Origin: Ilyomonas sp965214235
GTDB lineage: Bacteria; Bacteroidota; Bacteroidia; Chitinophagales; Chitinophagaceae
DNA length: 64,000 bases
NCBI GenBank assembly: GCA_965214235.1
Contig: CBDCBH010000003.1
Location: 620,001 to 684,000 of the forward strand
Reading direction: 5' to 3'
Made by a program: the position numbers and the translations under genes. Each line of letters begins with the position of its first letter. Position 1 is the stretch's first letter. Below, one piece after another: positions 8,378-17,963 of the stretch. The notes under the pieces are model-generated. The model saw nothing but the letters and a program-made list of their open reading frames with translations, was not told the DNA's origin and ran no database searches.

Positions 8378-11300
8378 TTATGCCGATCCTTCGCCTTCTT
8401 TGCCCATTCCTATTGCTTCGTCCTGGTTTCTTACTTTGGTAAGATAGCTTACGTTCGGAAGCGTATGAAGCATTTCAATTACATAAAACAAACGATCGGA
8501 ATTGTTTTTTCTAACCTGCGTAATTGCGCTGTTCGGGTCATTAATATTGCCAAACGTAAAGCAATCGCTTGGGCATGCCTGCTGGCAGGCGGTTTGAACA
8601 TCCCACACATTGTTTTCTCCGGTAATAATAGGGCGACTCTGCTGTTTGGCTTTTAATTTACCCATCTGCAAACGTTGAACGCAAAAGCTGCATTTTTCCA
8701 TCACACCTCGAGCACGCACAGTAACATCGGGGTTTAACACCATCCTGGTAAGAGGATCGTTCATGTTCATCACAACATCATCTACAATACCTCTTTGGTT
8801 ATCGGGAAAACTATCTGCTCCGTTATAATCAAACCAGTTAAAACGGCGCACTTTATACGGACAGTTGTTAGCGCAATATTTTGTACCAATACAACGATTG
8901 TAAGCCATCTGGTTTAAGCCTTCGCTGCTATGATTAGTGGCATCTACAGGGCAAACATTCTCGCAGGGTGCATTATCGCAATGCTGACAGAGCATGGGTT
9001 GAAAAACCACATTCGGGTTTTCCATATCGCCGCTGTAATAACGGTCGATGCGTAACCATGCCATATCATGAAACCGAGCCACCTCGTCTTTACCTACAAC
9101 GGATATATTGTTTTCGCTGTAACAGGCAACCACACATGCACCGCAGCCGGTACAGCTATTCAGGTCAACGCTCATGCCCCAATGAATACCTGGCTTTTCG
9201 TGATACGGATAAATAGTACCCTTTTTTTCATAGTTGTTAAGACCGCCAAACTCTTCTAATTCCTTTCTACGATCTTCTTTTACTTCATCCGGCTTTTTTA
9301 TAAACTCCGGCAAAGTAATTTCTTTTACCACCTCTGTACGAACACCTTGTGCAGTATCGTAAATATTATGGGTTTGCGCAAGAGCAACTTTATAGGTATC
9401 GCCTGTTTTTTCAATCTTTACATCTGGTACAATACAAGTAATGGTATTGTTTAAAAATGAAGTAAGAGGATACACATTCTTGCCTGAATTGATAACTGCT
9501 TTTCCCACTTCTGCCGTGCGACCATAACCAACCGCGATTCCAATGGCGTTAGGATGTGTACCCGGTACAATGATAACCGGAAGATCAACAGCATCTTTGC
9601 CGTTTACATTTATTTTTACCACCGGCTTTTCAGGATGCACTTCATAATTATCGGCATCCCCGGGCTTGCTCAAATCTATACTTAGCAAGCTTTTCGCCAT
9701 TGCCGGAGACATAATAACATAGTTATCCCAAGTGGCTTTTGTTACCGGGTCGGGCATTTCCTGCAGCCACGGATTACTGGTTCCCTCACCAGCGCCAATG
9801 GCTGTTTTTTTGTACAAAATCAACTCGTATTGTCCGCCTTTTGGCATATTACCAATTGCAGTAATGGCACCCACCGTTGCTCCGCTATTAAATGTTGCTG
9901 TTCCGCCACCGGAAGTTACCGGAGCCAGTACAGGCGATTTTGCGGTAGTGCTATCGCCGGTTGCTGTTGCAATGGTATGAACGGAAGTTGAAGCGTGGTT
10001 AATGATCCCATCTTGCAATACTTTATCCCAAGCCTGTTCACCACCCAAACGCGTCATCCAGTATTGTTTGATGAAGCCAAGATAATCGGTAGGCGAGCCA
10101 ATCCATTTTAGTAAACTGTCCTGCCATTGCCTTGTTTTAAAAAGAGGATAAATAGTAGGTTGCATTAGCGAAATAACGCCGGTTTTTGGCTCGGCATCAC
10201 CCCAGCTTTCCAAAAAGTGGTTATCCGGAATGACATATTTACAAAGCTGTGCCGTTTCATCCCACTTGGGGCAAAAAGAAACGGTTGTTTTTACTTTCTT
10301 TATTGCGTTTGCAACTTTCTTACTGTCGTACCAGGTATAAACAGGGTTTGCACCGTGAATAAGCAACGCTCCTACTTTACCCGCATTCATATCTTCCACC
10401 AATTGCGCGAACTCGCCATCAACGCCTTTGCGACAATTTAAAGTAGCACTCCAGTCAATGGTTTTTCCATTGGCGCCAACGACTTCGTTAATAGCATTCA
10501 CTACAGTTTGCACCGCTACATCGTTGCTGCCACAAACTACCAAAGCAGCGCCTTTATTTGCGGTTAATTCTTTAGCTGTTTTTTCGATACCAGCCTTCAG
10601 TTTGGCATCGGTTATGCCGGTTGCGCCGGAACCATTGATAGCATTTAATAACGCCACTGCAACCGCACCGGTTTGAGAAGGCAGATGCAAATATCTTTCA
10701 TCGGCATTGGCTCCTGTCATGCTCAACACACTTTCAAAATGAATGTGCCTATTCATTGCAGGGCGTTCTTCATTTATTTTTCTGCCTTGCGCATATTGTT
10801 TTGAAAATTCAACAGGACTTAACCATGTGCCTAAGAAATCAGCACCCAAACTCACAATCACTTTAGCATTATCAAAACGATAGGAAGGAAGGGTTCTGTT
10901 GCCATACGTTGCTTCGTTTGCCAGCAACATGCCGGAATGTGAAGCCGCATCGTATTGAACATGGCGGCTGCCCGGATATTTTGCCAGAAACTGATTAATA
11001 ACTTCCAAGCCTGTTAGTGAATTGATTGTGCTGGTAAGCAATACAACCTGCGCACCCCCAAGGGAGGCCAAATCAGAAGTAATAGCTTTGTCTATGGCTT
11101 CAAAAGTTACTTCGTTTGTTTTGCGTGAAATGAATGGATAACGAAGCCTTGCCGTATCATACAAATCCAATACAGAAGCTTGTACACGCGCCGATGTTCC
11201 GCCACCGGTGATGGGCGATAACTCGTTGCCTTCAATTTTTATCGGTCTGCCATCTCTTACTTTAGCTAAAATACTCACAGCATCGCCATCCTGTATATAA

Positions 11301-11581
11301 GTAGTTGCGTAGTAATTAGCGGTTCCGGGAACAATATCTTCGGGTTTGTTGGCAAAGGGTATAGACTTTTTTACTGGTATTTCGCAACTGGCAGCAATAG
11401 CTGCGGCAGCTGTACTAAAACCTAAGTATTTTAAGAAATCTCTCCGGGGTGATTTGGATTCTAAAATGCCTATGTTTTCAGTATAAAAAGGCAGTTCTTC
11501 GCTAAACTCATTCTTCCCCTTTTCTTCAAATGTTTGTGATTGATTAAGCTCGCTGAAACTTTGCCAATGCTTGTTTGCCAT
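8378..11581 (-). CDS. actB: Alternative complex III iron-sulfur / molybdopterin-like subunit ActB
   Basis: 1067-residue fusion of a molybdopterin-oxidoreductase-like domain and an iron-sulfur protein. An N-terminal Tat-like signal (SPRRDFLKYLGFSTAAAAIA) is followed by the large domain, which in this family carries no molybdenum. The C-terminal quarter has four cysteine clusters: CTGCGACVVACY, CQHCDNAPCENVCP, CIGTKYCANNCP and CSFCVQRL with CQQACPSDC. These suit three [4Fe-4S] and one [3Fe-4S] centre. It passes electrons from quinol to the hemes of ActA and ActE. It follows actA by 76 bp. Confidence 0.95.
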   Translation of the reverse strand: MANKHWQSFSELNQSQTFEEKGKNEFSEELPFYTENIGILESKSPRRDFLKYLGFSTAAAAIAASCEIPVKKSIPFANKPEDIVPGTANYYATTYIQDGDAVSILAKVRDGRPIKIEGNELSPITGGGTSARVQASVLDLYDTARLRYPFISRKTNEVTFEAIDKAITSDLASLGGAQVVLLTSTINSLTGLEVINQFLAKYPGSRHVQYDAASHSGMLLANEATYGNRTLPSYRFDNAKVIVSLGADFLGTWLSPVEFSKQYAQGRKINEERPAMNRHIHFESVLSMTGANADERYLHLPSQTGAVAVALLNAINGSGATGITDAKLKAGIEKTAKELTANKGAALVVCGSNDVAVQTVVNAINEVVGANGKTIDWSATLNCRKGVDGEFAQLVEDMNAGKVGALLIHGANPVYTWYDSKKVANAIKKVKTTVSFCPKWDETAQLCKYVIPDNHFLESWGDAEPKTGVISLMQPTIYPLFKTRQWQDSLLKWIGSPTDYLGFIKQYWMTRLGGEQAWDKVLQDGIINHASTSVHTIATATGDSTTAKSPVLAPVTSGGGTATFNSGATVGAITAIGNMPKGGQYELILYKKTAIGAGEGTSNPWLQEMPDPVTKATWDNYVIMSPAMAKSLLSIDLSKPGDADNYEVHPEKPVVKINVNGKDAVDLPVIIVPGTHPNAIGIAVGYGRTAEVGKAVINSGKNVYPLTSFLNNTITCIVPDVKIEKTGDTYKVALAQTHNIYDTAQGVRTEVVKEITLPEFIKKPDEVKEDRRKELEEFGGLNNYEKKGTIYPYHEKPGIHWGMSVDLNSCTGCGACVVACYSENNISVVGKDEVARFHDMAWLRIDRYYSGDMENPNVVFQPMLCQHCDNAPCENVCPVDATNHSSEGLNQMAYNRCIGTKYCANNCPYKVRRFNWFDYNGADSFPDNQRGIVDDVVMNMNDPLTRMVLNPDVTVRARGVMEKCSFCVQRLQMGKLKAKQQSRPIITGENNVWDVQTACQQACPSDCFTFGNINDPNSAITQVRKNNSDRLFYVIEMLHTLPNVSYLTKVRNQDEAIGMGKEGEGSA

Positions 11582-11657
11582 AGTAGTGTGATGGTTCTAC
11601 AAAAACTGTTAAGCAGATGATTTAAATGTGTTAATAGCCGGACAAAAATCTTTTGTT

Positions 11658-12905
11658 TTAATAGTGGCATTTCTGACACTCGGTGCCGCCTATTTTTTCA
11701 ACGGTAATCTTTGATGTATCTAACGTGCCGTTCTTAATTTCATCGTGATATTTTTCATAGATACTATAAAAACCATTGCTGTTAAACTGCACTTGTGTGT
11801 TACGATGACAGTTAATACACCAGCCCATGCTTAAATCGGCAAACTGATGAACTTCATCCATTTTTTGAATTTCGCCGTGGCAGGTTTGGCATTGCACTTT
11901 ACCCACTTTTACATGTTGTGAGTGATTGAAATAAACATGGTCGGGCAGGTTGTGAATGCGAATCCAGGCAATGGGTTTTGCTTTTGAAGCATCCCAGGTT
12001 TTACCCGATTCGTACCCCGTATATTTATACAGCTTTTGAATTTCGGCAGTGCCATCCACTTCTTCGCCGTTAGGTCTGTATAGCTTTTCGCCTTTGTATT
12101 CATTAATGCCCATGTGGCAGTTCATACAAATATTGAGGGCGGGAATGTTTGCCTGCTTGCCTACTTCAGTATTGCCATGACAATACAAGCAACTAATTTG
12201 GTTGATGCCGGCATGAACCTTATGCGAATAGAAGATTGGTTGTTCGGGCTCGTAGTTTTTTGTGCGTCCTAAATTTATGGCGCCGGTAACGGTAAGGTAA
12301 CCACCAAACAAAAACAAAAGGATAGTACCAAAAGCAATGTAAGCTTTGTTTCTATAAAAAGGAACCGGTTCTGTACCGCCTAAACCTTCTTTCTGATCGG
12401 TTAATCTTTTTAAATTGCTGTTTACCTGCAGTAAAACAAAAGAAACAATGGCTAATATTAAAGTAAGAATGCCAAATAAAAGTGTGTTGTCATCGGATTC
12501 AGCAGTAGCACCTGGTCCGGTTGGCTGACCTTGTGGGGTAGCTGCAGGAACTGTTTTCGTATAATCAATAATGGCATCAATATCTTTATCAGATAACTGC
12601 GGAAAGGCTTGCATCATTACCTGATATTCTTTATACAAACCAGCAGTATAAGTATTGGTTTTCATGTAGCCCGCAGGGTTGTGTACCCACGCATGAATTT
12701 GCGCTTTGTCTTTCCAGGGACCTCGTTGCTCAACACCCTCCAAAGCCGGACCTGTTAAGCGTTTATGAACCGCATGGCAGGATGCACAATTGGATGAAAA
12801 CAAAGCCTGACCATTTTGCGCCTGCGCTTTATAGTTGAAAAATAAAATAAATAAAAATGCAAAAGCAACGCTGAACTTACTACCTAATCTTCTGAACTGA
12901 TTCAT
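11658..12905 (-). CDS. actA: Alternative complex III multiheme cytochrome c subunit ActA
   Basis: First gene of the act operon. The 415 residues hold six CxxCH motifs: CASCH (residues 40-44, in an N-terminal mono-heme domain after a signal peptide), then CLYCH, CMNCH, CQTCH, CINCH and CQKCH in the C-terminal cytochrome c7-like part. A single membrane helix at about residues 144-162 and another near 188-205 separate the two parts. The protein is the electron-exit subunit on the periplasmic side. The fused N-terminal cytochrome c domain is common in Bacteroidota. Confidence 0.94.
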   Translation of the reverse strand: MNQFRRLGSKFSVAFAFLFILFFNYKAQAQNGQALFSSNCASCHAVHKRLTGPALEGVEQRGPWKDKAQIHAWVHNPAGYMKTNTYTAGLYKEYQVMMQAFPQLSDKDIDAIIDYTKTVPAATPQGQPTGPGATAESDDNTLLFGILTLILAIVSFVLLQVNSNLKRLTDQKEGLGGTEPVPFYRNKAYIAFGTILLFLFGGYLTVTGAINLGRTKNYEPEQPIFYSHKVHAGINQISCLYCHGNTEVGKQANIPALNICMNCHMGINEYKGEKLYRPNGEEVDGTAEIQKLYKYTGYESGKTWDASKAKPIAWIRIHNLPDHVYFNHSQHVKVGKVQCQTCHGEIQKMDEVHQFADLSMGWCINCHRNTQVQFNSNGFYSIYEKYHDEIKNGTLDTSKITVEKIGGTECQKCHY

Positions 12906-13371
12906 ATCACAGCCTATGTTGAATGAGAAGAGTTATCATGTGAATGCCCGCAAAAATATGACACGAACTTGACAAATACGCAATGCAAAACTTTTTTTTT
13001 CAAGTGTATTTATTATGGGTGGTTATGTTTTATTTGTTGTTGATTTTTATGTATAAAATATTGTTTGGTTGGGTGTTTGTTTTTGATGATATCTGCATGT
13101 GATAGACAATCATGTATTCTTCCATGTATTGGTTAAAAATATCGAAAGACGGTTTCCTAATAAAAACAAACTATATATTTTAGTTCGTTGGAAGGCTAAA
13201 CCCATCGTGACTGTTTATTGAATAAAAGGTGATTACTCAATTAATATTCGTTCAAATCACCAGCCATAAGAAATACATTCTCCAAAAGAGAATTTAGAAT
13301 ATAAAGACTGATATTAGAATAAAAGAAAACGTTTTTAATACATAAAAATACTTGCAGTGATTGAAGGAACC

Positions 13372-13400
13372 GGAATGATAGGAAATTTTCCTATCATTCC
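13372..13400. repeat. 29-bp near-perfect palindrome
   Basis: Arms of 14 bp (GGAATGATAGGAAA and its complement) around a single central base. There is no T-run on either side, so a classical terminator is unlikely. Its right end touches the outermost repeat base of the adjacent MITE-like element. Confidence 0.75.
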
Positions 13401-13598
13401 AGTGCAAACACCATAGGTGTCGGGAAGAAAAGTTAAGACGTCATTGCGAGCTTTGCGAAGCAATCTGTGGCTTGCTTTTCATCATGATTCTGAATGATAA
13501 ACCGGATTTTTGTCTTCACCAAAGACTGCTTCGTACCTCGCAGTGACGTTCGATTTACCTCTTAACACATCTTCCCGACACCTATGGTGGGGACACTG
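13400..13598. mobile_element. MITE/REP-like element with 20-bp perfect terminal inverted repeats
   Basis: Inner terminal repeats are exact over 20 bp (CACCATAGGTGTCGGGAAGA at 13409-13428, complement at 13570-13589). They extend outward through CAGTG after a 4-bp mismatch block. A second nested inverted pair (GTCATTGCGAG at 13440-13450, CTCGCAGTGAC at 13537-13547) is accompanied by GCGAAGCAATCT and AGACTGCTTCG. It encodes no transposase, so it would be moved in trans. The nested core resembles repeats seen widely in Bacteroidota genomes; that comparison is from memory. Confidence 0.75.
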
Positions 13599-13689
13599 AC
13601 CATAATATAAGCTATAGCTATTCCGGTTTATAAGGACACAAACCGGTAGAAAAAACTGTTTTAAATATGGCAATAAAACAAGTGCAACA

Positions 13690-13722
13690 AAAATGCCGCT
13701 GCTTTTTAAACAACGGCATTTT
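13690..13722 (-). terminator. Terminator of atpD-atpC
   Basis: Arms AAAATGCCG and CGGCATTTT around a 15-nt loop, 18 bp downstream of the atpC stop. On the minus strand the second arm runs into TTTTTGTTG. It fits an intrinsic terminator. Confidence 0.7.
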
Positions 13723-13740
13723 CTTATAAAATGAGAGAAA

Positions 13741-13995
13741 TCAATCCACTACGGCTGCACCTTCCACCAATACGGTAGCTTTATTATCGAGCACTTCTAC
13801 AAAGCCGCCTTCAATAGAAAAGCGTTCGATTACAGTTTTAGTTTGAAGAACCTTGATGTTGCCTTTGCCCAATGCACTTACCAGCGGCGCATGTTTATCA
13901 AGCACTTCAAACAAGCCATCAATGCCGGGCAGTTGAACGCCGTACACATCGCCTGTGTACAATTTTTTTTCCGGTGTTAGTATTTCTAATGTCAT
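13741..13995 (-). CDS. atpC: F1Fo ATP synthase epsilon subunit
   Basis: 84-residue beta-sandwich domain of the epsilon subunit, beginning MTLEILTPEKKLYTGDV with the motif GIDGLFEVLDKHAPLVSAL. The C-terminal helical hairpin of longer epsilon proteins is missing, as is usual in Bacteroidota. It couples rotation of the central stalk to catalysis. It follows atpD by 90 bp. The remaining atp genes are not in this window. Confidence 0.93.
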   Translation of the reverse strand: MTLEILTPEKKLYTGDVYGVQLPGIDGLFEVLDKHAPLVSALGKGNIKVLQTKTVIERFSIEGGFVEVLDNKATVLVEGAAVVD

Positions 13996-14085
13996 GGGAA
14001 TTTAAAAATGGGTGAATTTAAAAATGATTATTAGTCTTTGAATCAATGTACAAATTAATCCATTCTCAAATTATCAAATTATAAT

Positions 14086-15588
14086 TTATCCCTGCGCCTG
14101 GGCAATTAATTTTTTGCCTTTTTCCATTGCATCTTCGATAGTACCTACTAAGTTGAAGGCAGCTTCGGGATATTCATCAACCTCACCATCCATAATGGCG
14201 TTGAAGCCTTTGATGGTATCGCTGATATCCACAAACACGCCTTTTAAACCGGTGAATTGCTCTGCCACAAAAAACGGTTGTGATAAAAAGCGTTGTACTT
14301 TGCGGGCACGTTGCACCGTCATTTTATCCTCATCGCTCAACTCGTCAATACCTAAAATAGCGATAATATCCTGCAATTCTTTATAACGTTGTAAAATCAA
14401 CTTCACCCGGTTTGCACAATCGTAGTGTTTATCGCCTACAATAATAGGTGTTAAAATACGGGAAGTAGATTCAAGCGGGTCAACCGCAGGATAAATGCCC
14501 AAGTCGGATATTTTGCGGCTTAATGCTGTGGTAGCATCCAGGTGGGCGAACGTGGTAGCAGGAGCCGGATCGGTATAGTCGTCGGCAGGTACATACACGG
14601 CCTGTACTGAAGTAATAGAACCATTTTTGGTTGAGGTAATCCGTTCCTGCATCAAGCCCATTTCGGTTGCCAAAGTTGGCTGATAGCCAACTGCAGAAGG
14701 CATACGACCTAAAAGAGCCGACAACTCAGCACCGGCCTGTGTAAAACGAAAAATGTTATCAACGAAAAACAAAATGTCTTTTCCTTTTCCGGCACCGTCA
14801 CCATCGCGGAAGTATTCGGCAATGGTTAACCCGCTTAACGCTACACGCGCACGTGCGCCGGGCGGTTCATTCATTTGCCCAAAAACAAACGTGGCTTTGG
14901 ATTCTTTCAAACCTTCCATGTTTACCAGGCTTACATCCCAGCCGCCTTCTTCCATGCTGTGCTTAAATTTATCGCCATAATTCATAATGCCGGCTTCAAT
15001 CATTTCGCGCAGCAAATCGTTTCCTTCACGGGTTCTTTCGCCCACGCCTGCAAATACCGATAAACCTCCATAGCCTTTAGCAATGTTATTAATCAACTCT
15101 TGTATCAATACCGTTTTTCCAACACCCGCACCACCGAACAAACCAATTTTACCACCTTTTGCATATGGCTCAATCAGGTCAATTACTTTAATACCGGTAA
15201 ATAAAATTTCAGATGCCGTGCTTACATTTTCAAAGCGGGGAGGCAGCGCATGAATTGGGCGGCCCCCTTCTTTACTAACCGCGGGCAAGCCATCAATCGC
15301 GTCGCCGGTTACGTTAAACAAACGCCCTTTTATCGATTCTCCAACAGGCATAGCAATAGCAATCCCGGTATCCAGCACATCCATGCCACGCACCAGCCCT
15401 TCGGTGCCATCCATGGCTATGGTGCGCACACTATCTTCTCCTAAATGCTGTTGCACTTCAAGCACCAGCTTATCACCGTTTTCTCTTCTGAGTTCCAATG
15501 CATTGTAAATTTGAGGAAGCTGACCTTCCTCAAACTGCACATCTACCACAGCACCAATAATCTGTTTTACTTTACCTGTTGTTGCCAT
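14086..15588 (-). CDS. atpD: F1Fo ATP synthase beta subunit
   Basis: Catalytic subunit, 500 residues. The P-loop GGAGVGKT is at residues 152-159, followed by the GERTREGNDL segment and the GIDELSDEDK segment, equivalent to the DELSEED region. Full length and well conserved. Forms an operon with atpC; the separation of atpDC from the other ATP synthase genes is normal in this phylum. The window also carries ruined pieces of a different, N-type ATPase at 54.5-55.7 kb. Confidence 0.97.
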   Translation of the reverse strand: MATTGKVKQIIGAVVDVQFEEGQLPQIYNALELRRENGDKLVLEVQQHLGEDSVRTIAMDGTEGLVRGMDVLDTGIAIAMPVGESIKGRLFNVTGDAIDGLPAVSKEGGRPIHALPPRFENVSTASEILFTGIKVIDLIEPYAKGGKIGLFGGAGVGKTVLIQELINNIAKGYGGLSVFAGVGERTREGNDLLREMIEAGIMNYGDKFKHSMEEGGWDVSLVNMEGLKESKATFVFGQMNEPPGARARVALSGLTIAEYFRDGDGAGKGKDILFFVDNIFRFTQAGAELSALLGRMPSAVGYQPTLATEMGLMQERITSTKNGSITSVQAVYVPADDYTDPAPATTFAHLDATTALSRKISDLGIYPAVDPLESTSRILTPIIVGDKHYDCANRVKLILQRYKELQDIIAILGIDELSDEDKMTVQRARKVQRFLSQPFFVAEQFTGLKGVFVDISDTIKGFNAIMDGEVDEYPEAAFNLVGTIEDAMEKGKKLIAQAQG

Positions 15589-15829
15589 ATCTATTTTATG
15601 GTTGAATGGAATATGAAGTTGATAAAAATCTGGGCGCGAAGGTAAGGGATAGAAAGATTTAATAGGTAAGATTTAAAGAGGAATATTTAGGTAGATACAA
15701 GATTGAGGAGACAAGAAATTAAGTACAAAAAACAATCTTTGCTATGAATAACATGAAACCAAAAAGAGGCATTCATACATCATTTGTATAACAACAATTC
15801 AAAAACCATCTGCCTGTATAATCATAAAC

Positions 15830-16384
15830 TTAATTCAATTGCGGATCGAGCGGATAATGAATCAGCTGTTCATATTTTCCACCCAATTGCTTTAGCGAAT
15901 CCTGCCAGATAAGGCTTATATTTTTATGAAACACCAGGCTTGTATTGCCTTCCGTGGTAAGCCATGTTTTTTCTTTTATTTCATTTTCTAATTGCTCTTC
16001 GCCCCAGCCGCTATAGCCAATGTAAAAACGAATCATCGTTTGCTCTAATTCATTATTGCGCAGCAATTCGGCAGCCGTTTCAAAATCGCCGCCCCAGTAA
16101 ATGCCATTGCCAATAGGCAAACCATCGGTAATTAAATCGGGACGCTTATGAAGAAAATGAACCGTATCGGTTTGAACCGGTCCGCCATAGTAAACAGGGA
16201 AGTTACAGGATTCCAGATGGCTGATTAATTCGCCAACGGTTTTATTGTATTTTCGGTTGATAACAAAGCCAATAGTTCCTTCCAGCTGATGATCGCACAA
16301 CAGCACCACCGTACGCATAAAATTAGGGTCTTTTAAAAACGGATCGGCGATTAATAAATTGCCACTTTTTATTTCCTGGTTCAT
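15830..16384 (-). CDS. YqgE/AlgH family protein (UPF0301)
   Basis: 184 residues starting MNQEIKSGNLLIADPFLKDP, with the family signature FMRTVVLLCDHQLEGTIGFVINR in pieces near residues 22-45. It is a soluble conserved protein; structures are known but no clear biochemical role. Single gene, divergent from the MFS gene across a 180-bp AT-rich spacer that contains repeated ATTGTAAAA motifs. Confidence 0.88.
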   Translation of the reverse strand: MNQEIKSGNLLIADPFLKDPNFMRTVVLLCDHQLEGTIGFVINRKYNKTVGELISHLESCNFPVYYGGPVQTDTVHFLHKRPDLITDGLPIGNGIYWGGDFETAAELLRNNELEQTMIRFYIGYSGWGEEQLENEIKEKTWLTTEGNTSLVFHKNISLIWQDSLKQLGGKYEQLIHYPLDPQLN

Positions 16385-16467
16385 ACAAAAATCGTTTGTA
16401 CAAAAAGCAAATTACACAATGATTTTTACAACCATCATTACCATAAAAACAAATCCTCTTAAACACT

Positions 16468-16545
16468 ATTGTAAAAAAAAAATTTTTCTTTTACAATGAA
16501 ATAACTTTTGCATGTTCATTGCTTGCAAGTAACATTGTAAAACAA
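16468..16545. promoter_or_regulatory. Repeated ATTGTAAAA palindromes between divergent genes
   Basis: An inverted repeat with 9-bp arms ATTGTAAAA (16468-16476) and TTTTACAAT (16489-16497) is followed by ATTGTAAAACAAT (16533-16545), itself palindromic. The spacing suggests operator sites upstream of the MFS gene. The AT-richness makes chance occurrence possible. Confidence 0.35.
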
Positions 16546-16566
16546 TTATTTCTCAAAACGATTTTC

Positions 16567-17877
16567 ATGCCGTTGCCCGCTCTGAATGAAAGCACACGTT
16601 TCCGTTATTTCACGTTTTTTTATTTGTACGCCATGCAAGGCATTCCGGCAGGCTTTGCTTTTACAACGCTTGCCAATTATCTGGTGGGGCAAGGCGCGGC
16701 ACCCAATGTAGTAGGCTCGTTTGTAGGCATTATTGGAACGCCGTGGATTTTGCAATTTATGTGGGGACCGGTTATCGACCGCTATCAATATTCGGTAATG
16801 GGAAGGCGCAAACATTGGTTGGTTGCTATGCAATTGGGCGCATTTTGCACACTGCTTTTTTTGCTGTTTATCACTAATCCGGTGAAACAAGTAAACACTA
16901 TTGCCGCTATCTTTTTTATTCATAGCATCTTCGCTTCTTTTCAGGATACCAGCGTTGATGCCACCGCTATTTTTGTAGTGCCTCAACAAGAGCGCGGGCG
17001 CGTGAATGCCTATATGCGCGGCGGTTTTTTAATAGGCACGGCAATTGGCGCCGCAGTGCTTTCAACCGTGTTGCACCGTTATAGTTTTTTTACTGCTGCC
17101 TGCCTTCAATCTATACTCTTATTGGTTTTTACTATTATTACTTTTTTTACCAAGATTGATAAAAAAGATAAACTATTGCCAGGTTTTGGAAAGAAAGAAT
17201 TGCTGCCCGATGGGCATACTGCAAAAGAAGATAACCCTTCATTAAAGTGGATGTTTACGCAATTGTATCAAGGTATCACAGCAAAAAAAAGCCTTCAGGT
17301 TTATGGTGGGATTGCGTTGGTATATTTATGCTTTAGCGTGTTCATTCATTCTTATACTTATCACATTATTCATGTGCTGCACTGGCAGGATAATGATGTA
17401 TCGGTACTGCAGGGAAGCTGGGGAAATTTGCTAACATTTGTGGTGGTCATTTTTGCCGGAATGATTGCCGATAAAATGGGTGCTGCCCGCTTGCAAACGG
17501 TTGTACTTTGGTGTCTCGGAATTTATTTTTTATCGCTTTGCGGAAGCTATATGTATTGGGGCAACCGAACGCTAACCACTGCCGGATTAATCATCTGGAA
17601 TTTTGCCGACCCGATGTTTAGCGTGGCGTCTTTTCCGTTGTTGATGGCGTTGTGCCGACCACAGGTAGAAGGCTCGCAGTTTACAGGTTATATGGCATTT
17701 TTAAATTTTTGCGATGTGATGGGATCGTACATCAGCGGATGGGCGTTATTAATAATTCCGGCACCCTGGCTGGGTTTAGCTTGCGGAGCTGTCATCACTG
17801 CATTAGCCATCAATATGAGCTGGCAGCAAAGCAAGCTGCGCGAAGGCAACCTGCAAGCCATGCAATTAAAAAACTGA
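16567..17877 (+). CDS. MFS transporter of the AmpG/PAT type
   Basis: 436 residues and about twelve membrane helices. The pattern YAMQGIPAGFAFTTLANYL in helix 1, followed by FMWGPVIDRYQYSVMGRRKHW, with FQDTSVDATA in a later loop, matches the peptide/acetyl-CoA transporter branch that includes AmpG muropeptide permeases. The substrate here cannot be told from sequence; anhydromuropeptide import is one possibility. The upstream TTG at 16519 would give a longer frame, but homologues start near the MPLPALNESTRFRY segment, so the ATG at 16567 is preferred. Confidence 0.8.
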   Translation: MPLPALNESTRFRYFTFFYLYAMQGIPAGFAFTTLANYLVGQGAAPNVVGSFVGIIGTPWILQFMWGPVIDRYQYSVMGRRKHWLVAMQLGAFCTLLFLLFITNPVKQVNTIAAIFFIHSIFASFQDTSVDATAIFVVPQQERGRVNAYMRGGFLIGTAIGAAVLSTVLHRYSFFTAACLQSILLLVFTIITFFTKIDKKDKLLPGFGKKELLPDGHTAKEDNPSLKWMFTQLYQGITAKKSLQVYGGIALVYLCFSVFIHSYTYHIIHVLHWQDNDVSVLQGSWGNLLTFVVVIFAGMIADKMGAARLQTVVLWCLGIYFLSLCGSYMYWGNRTLTTAGLIIWNFADPMFSVASFPLLMALCRPQVEGSQFTGYMAFLNFCDVMGSYISGWALLIIPAPWLGLACGAVITALAINMSWQQSKLREGNLQAMQLKN

Positions 17878-17963
17878 AGTTTGTTTTTACTTCATTTTGT
17901 TAGAATCGTAACTTCAATAATTAAAGAAGATAATTGATTTATATTGACGTTATTGTAACATCA

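Larger units (their letters stand above)
12906..13740. other. Non-coding stretch between actA and atpC
   Basis: 835 bp of AT-rich sequence without a credible gene. It contains the upstream region of the act operon, a nearly perfect 29-bp palindrome (13372-13400), an inverted-repeat element directly abutting it (13400-13598) and the atpDC terminator (13690-13722). A 63-codon minus-strand frame at 13482-13673 is built from the inverted repeat itself and is unlikely to be a gene. Confidence 0.7.

Noticed and set aside
13482..13673. 63-codon frame in the actA-atpC spacer
   Set aside because: Made of the inverted-repeat element and flanking DNA; no protein features.
16519..16566. Longer N-terminus for the MFS transporter from a TTG
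   Set aside because: The extra 16 residues do not resemble family N-termini and an ATG is available at 16567.
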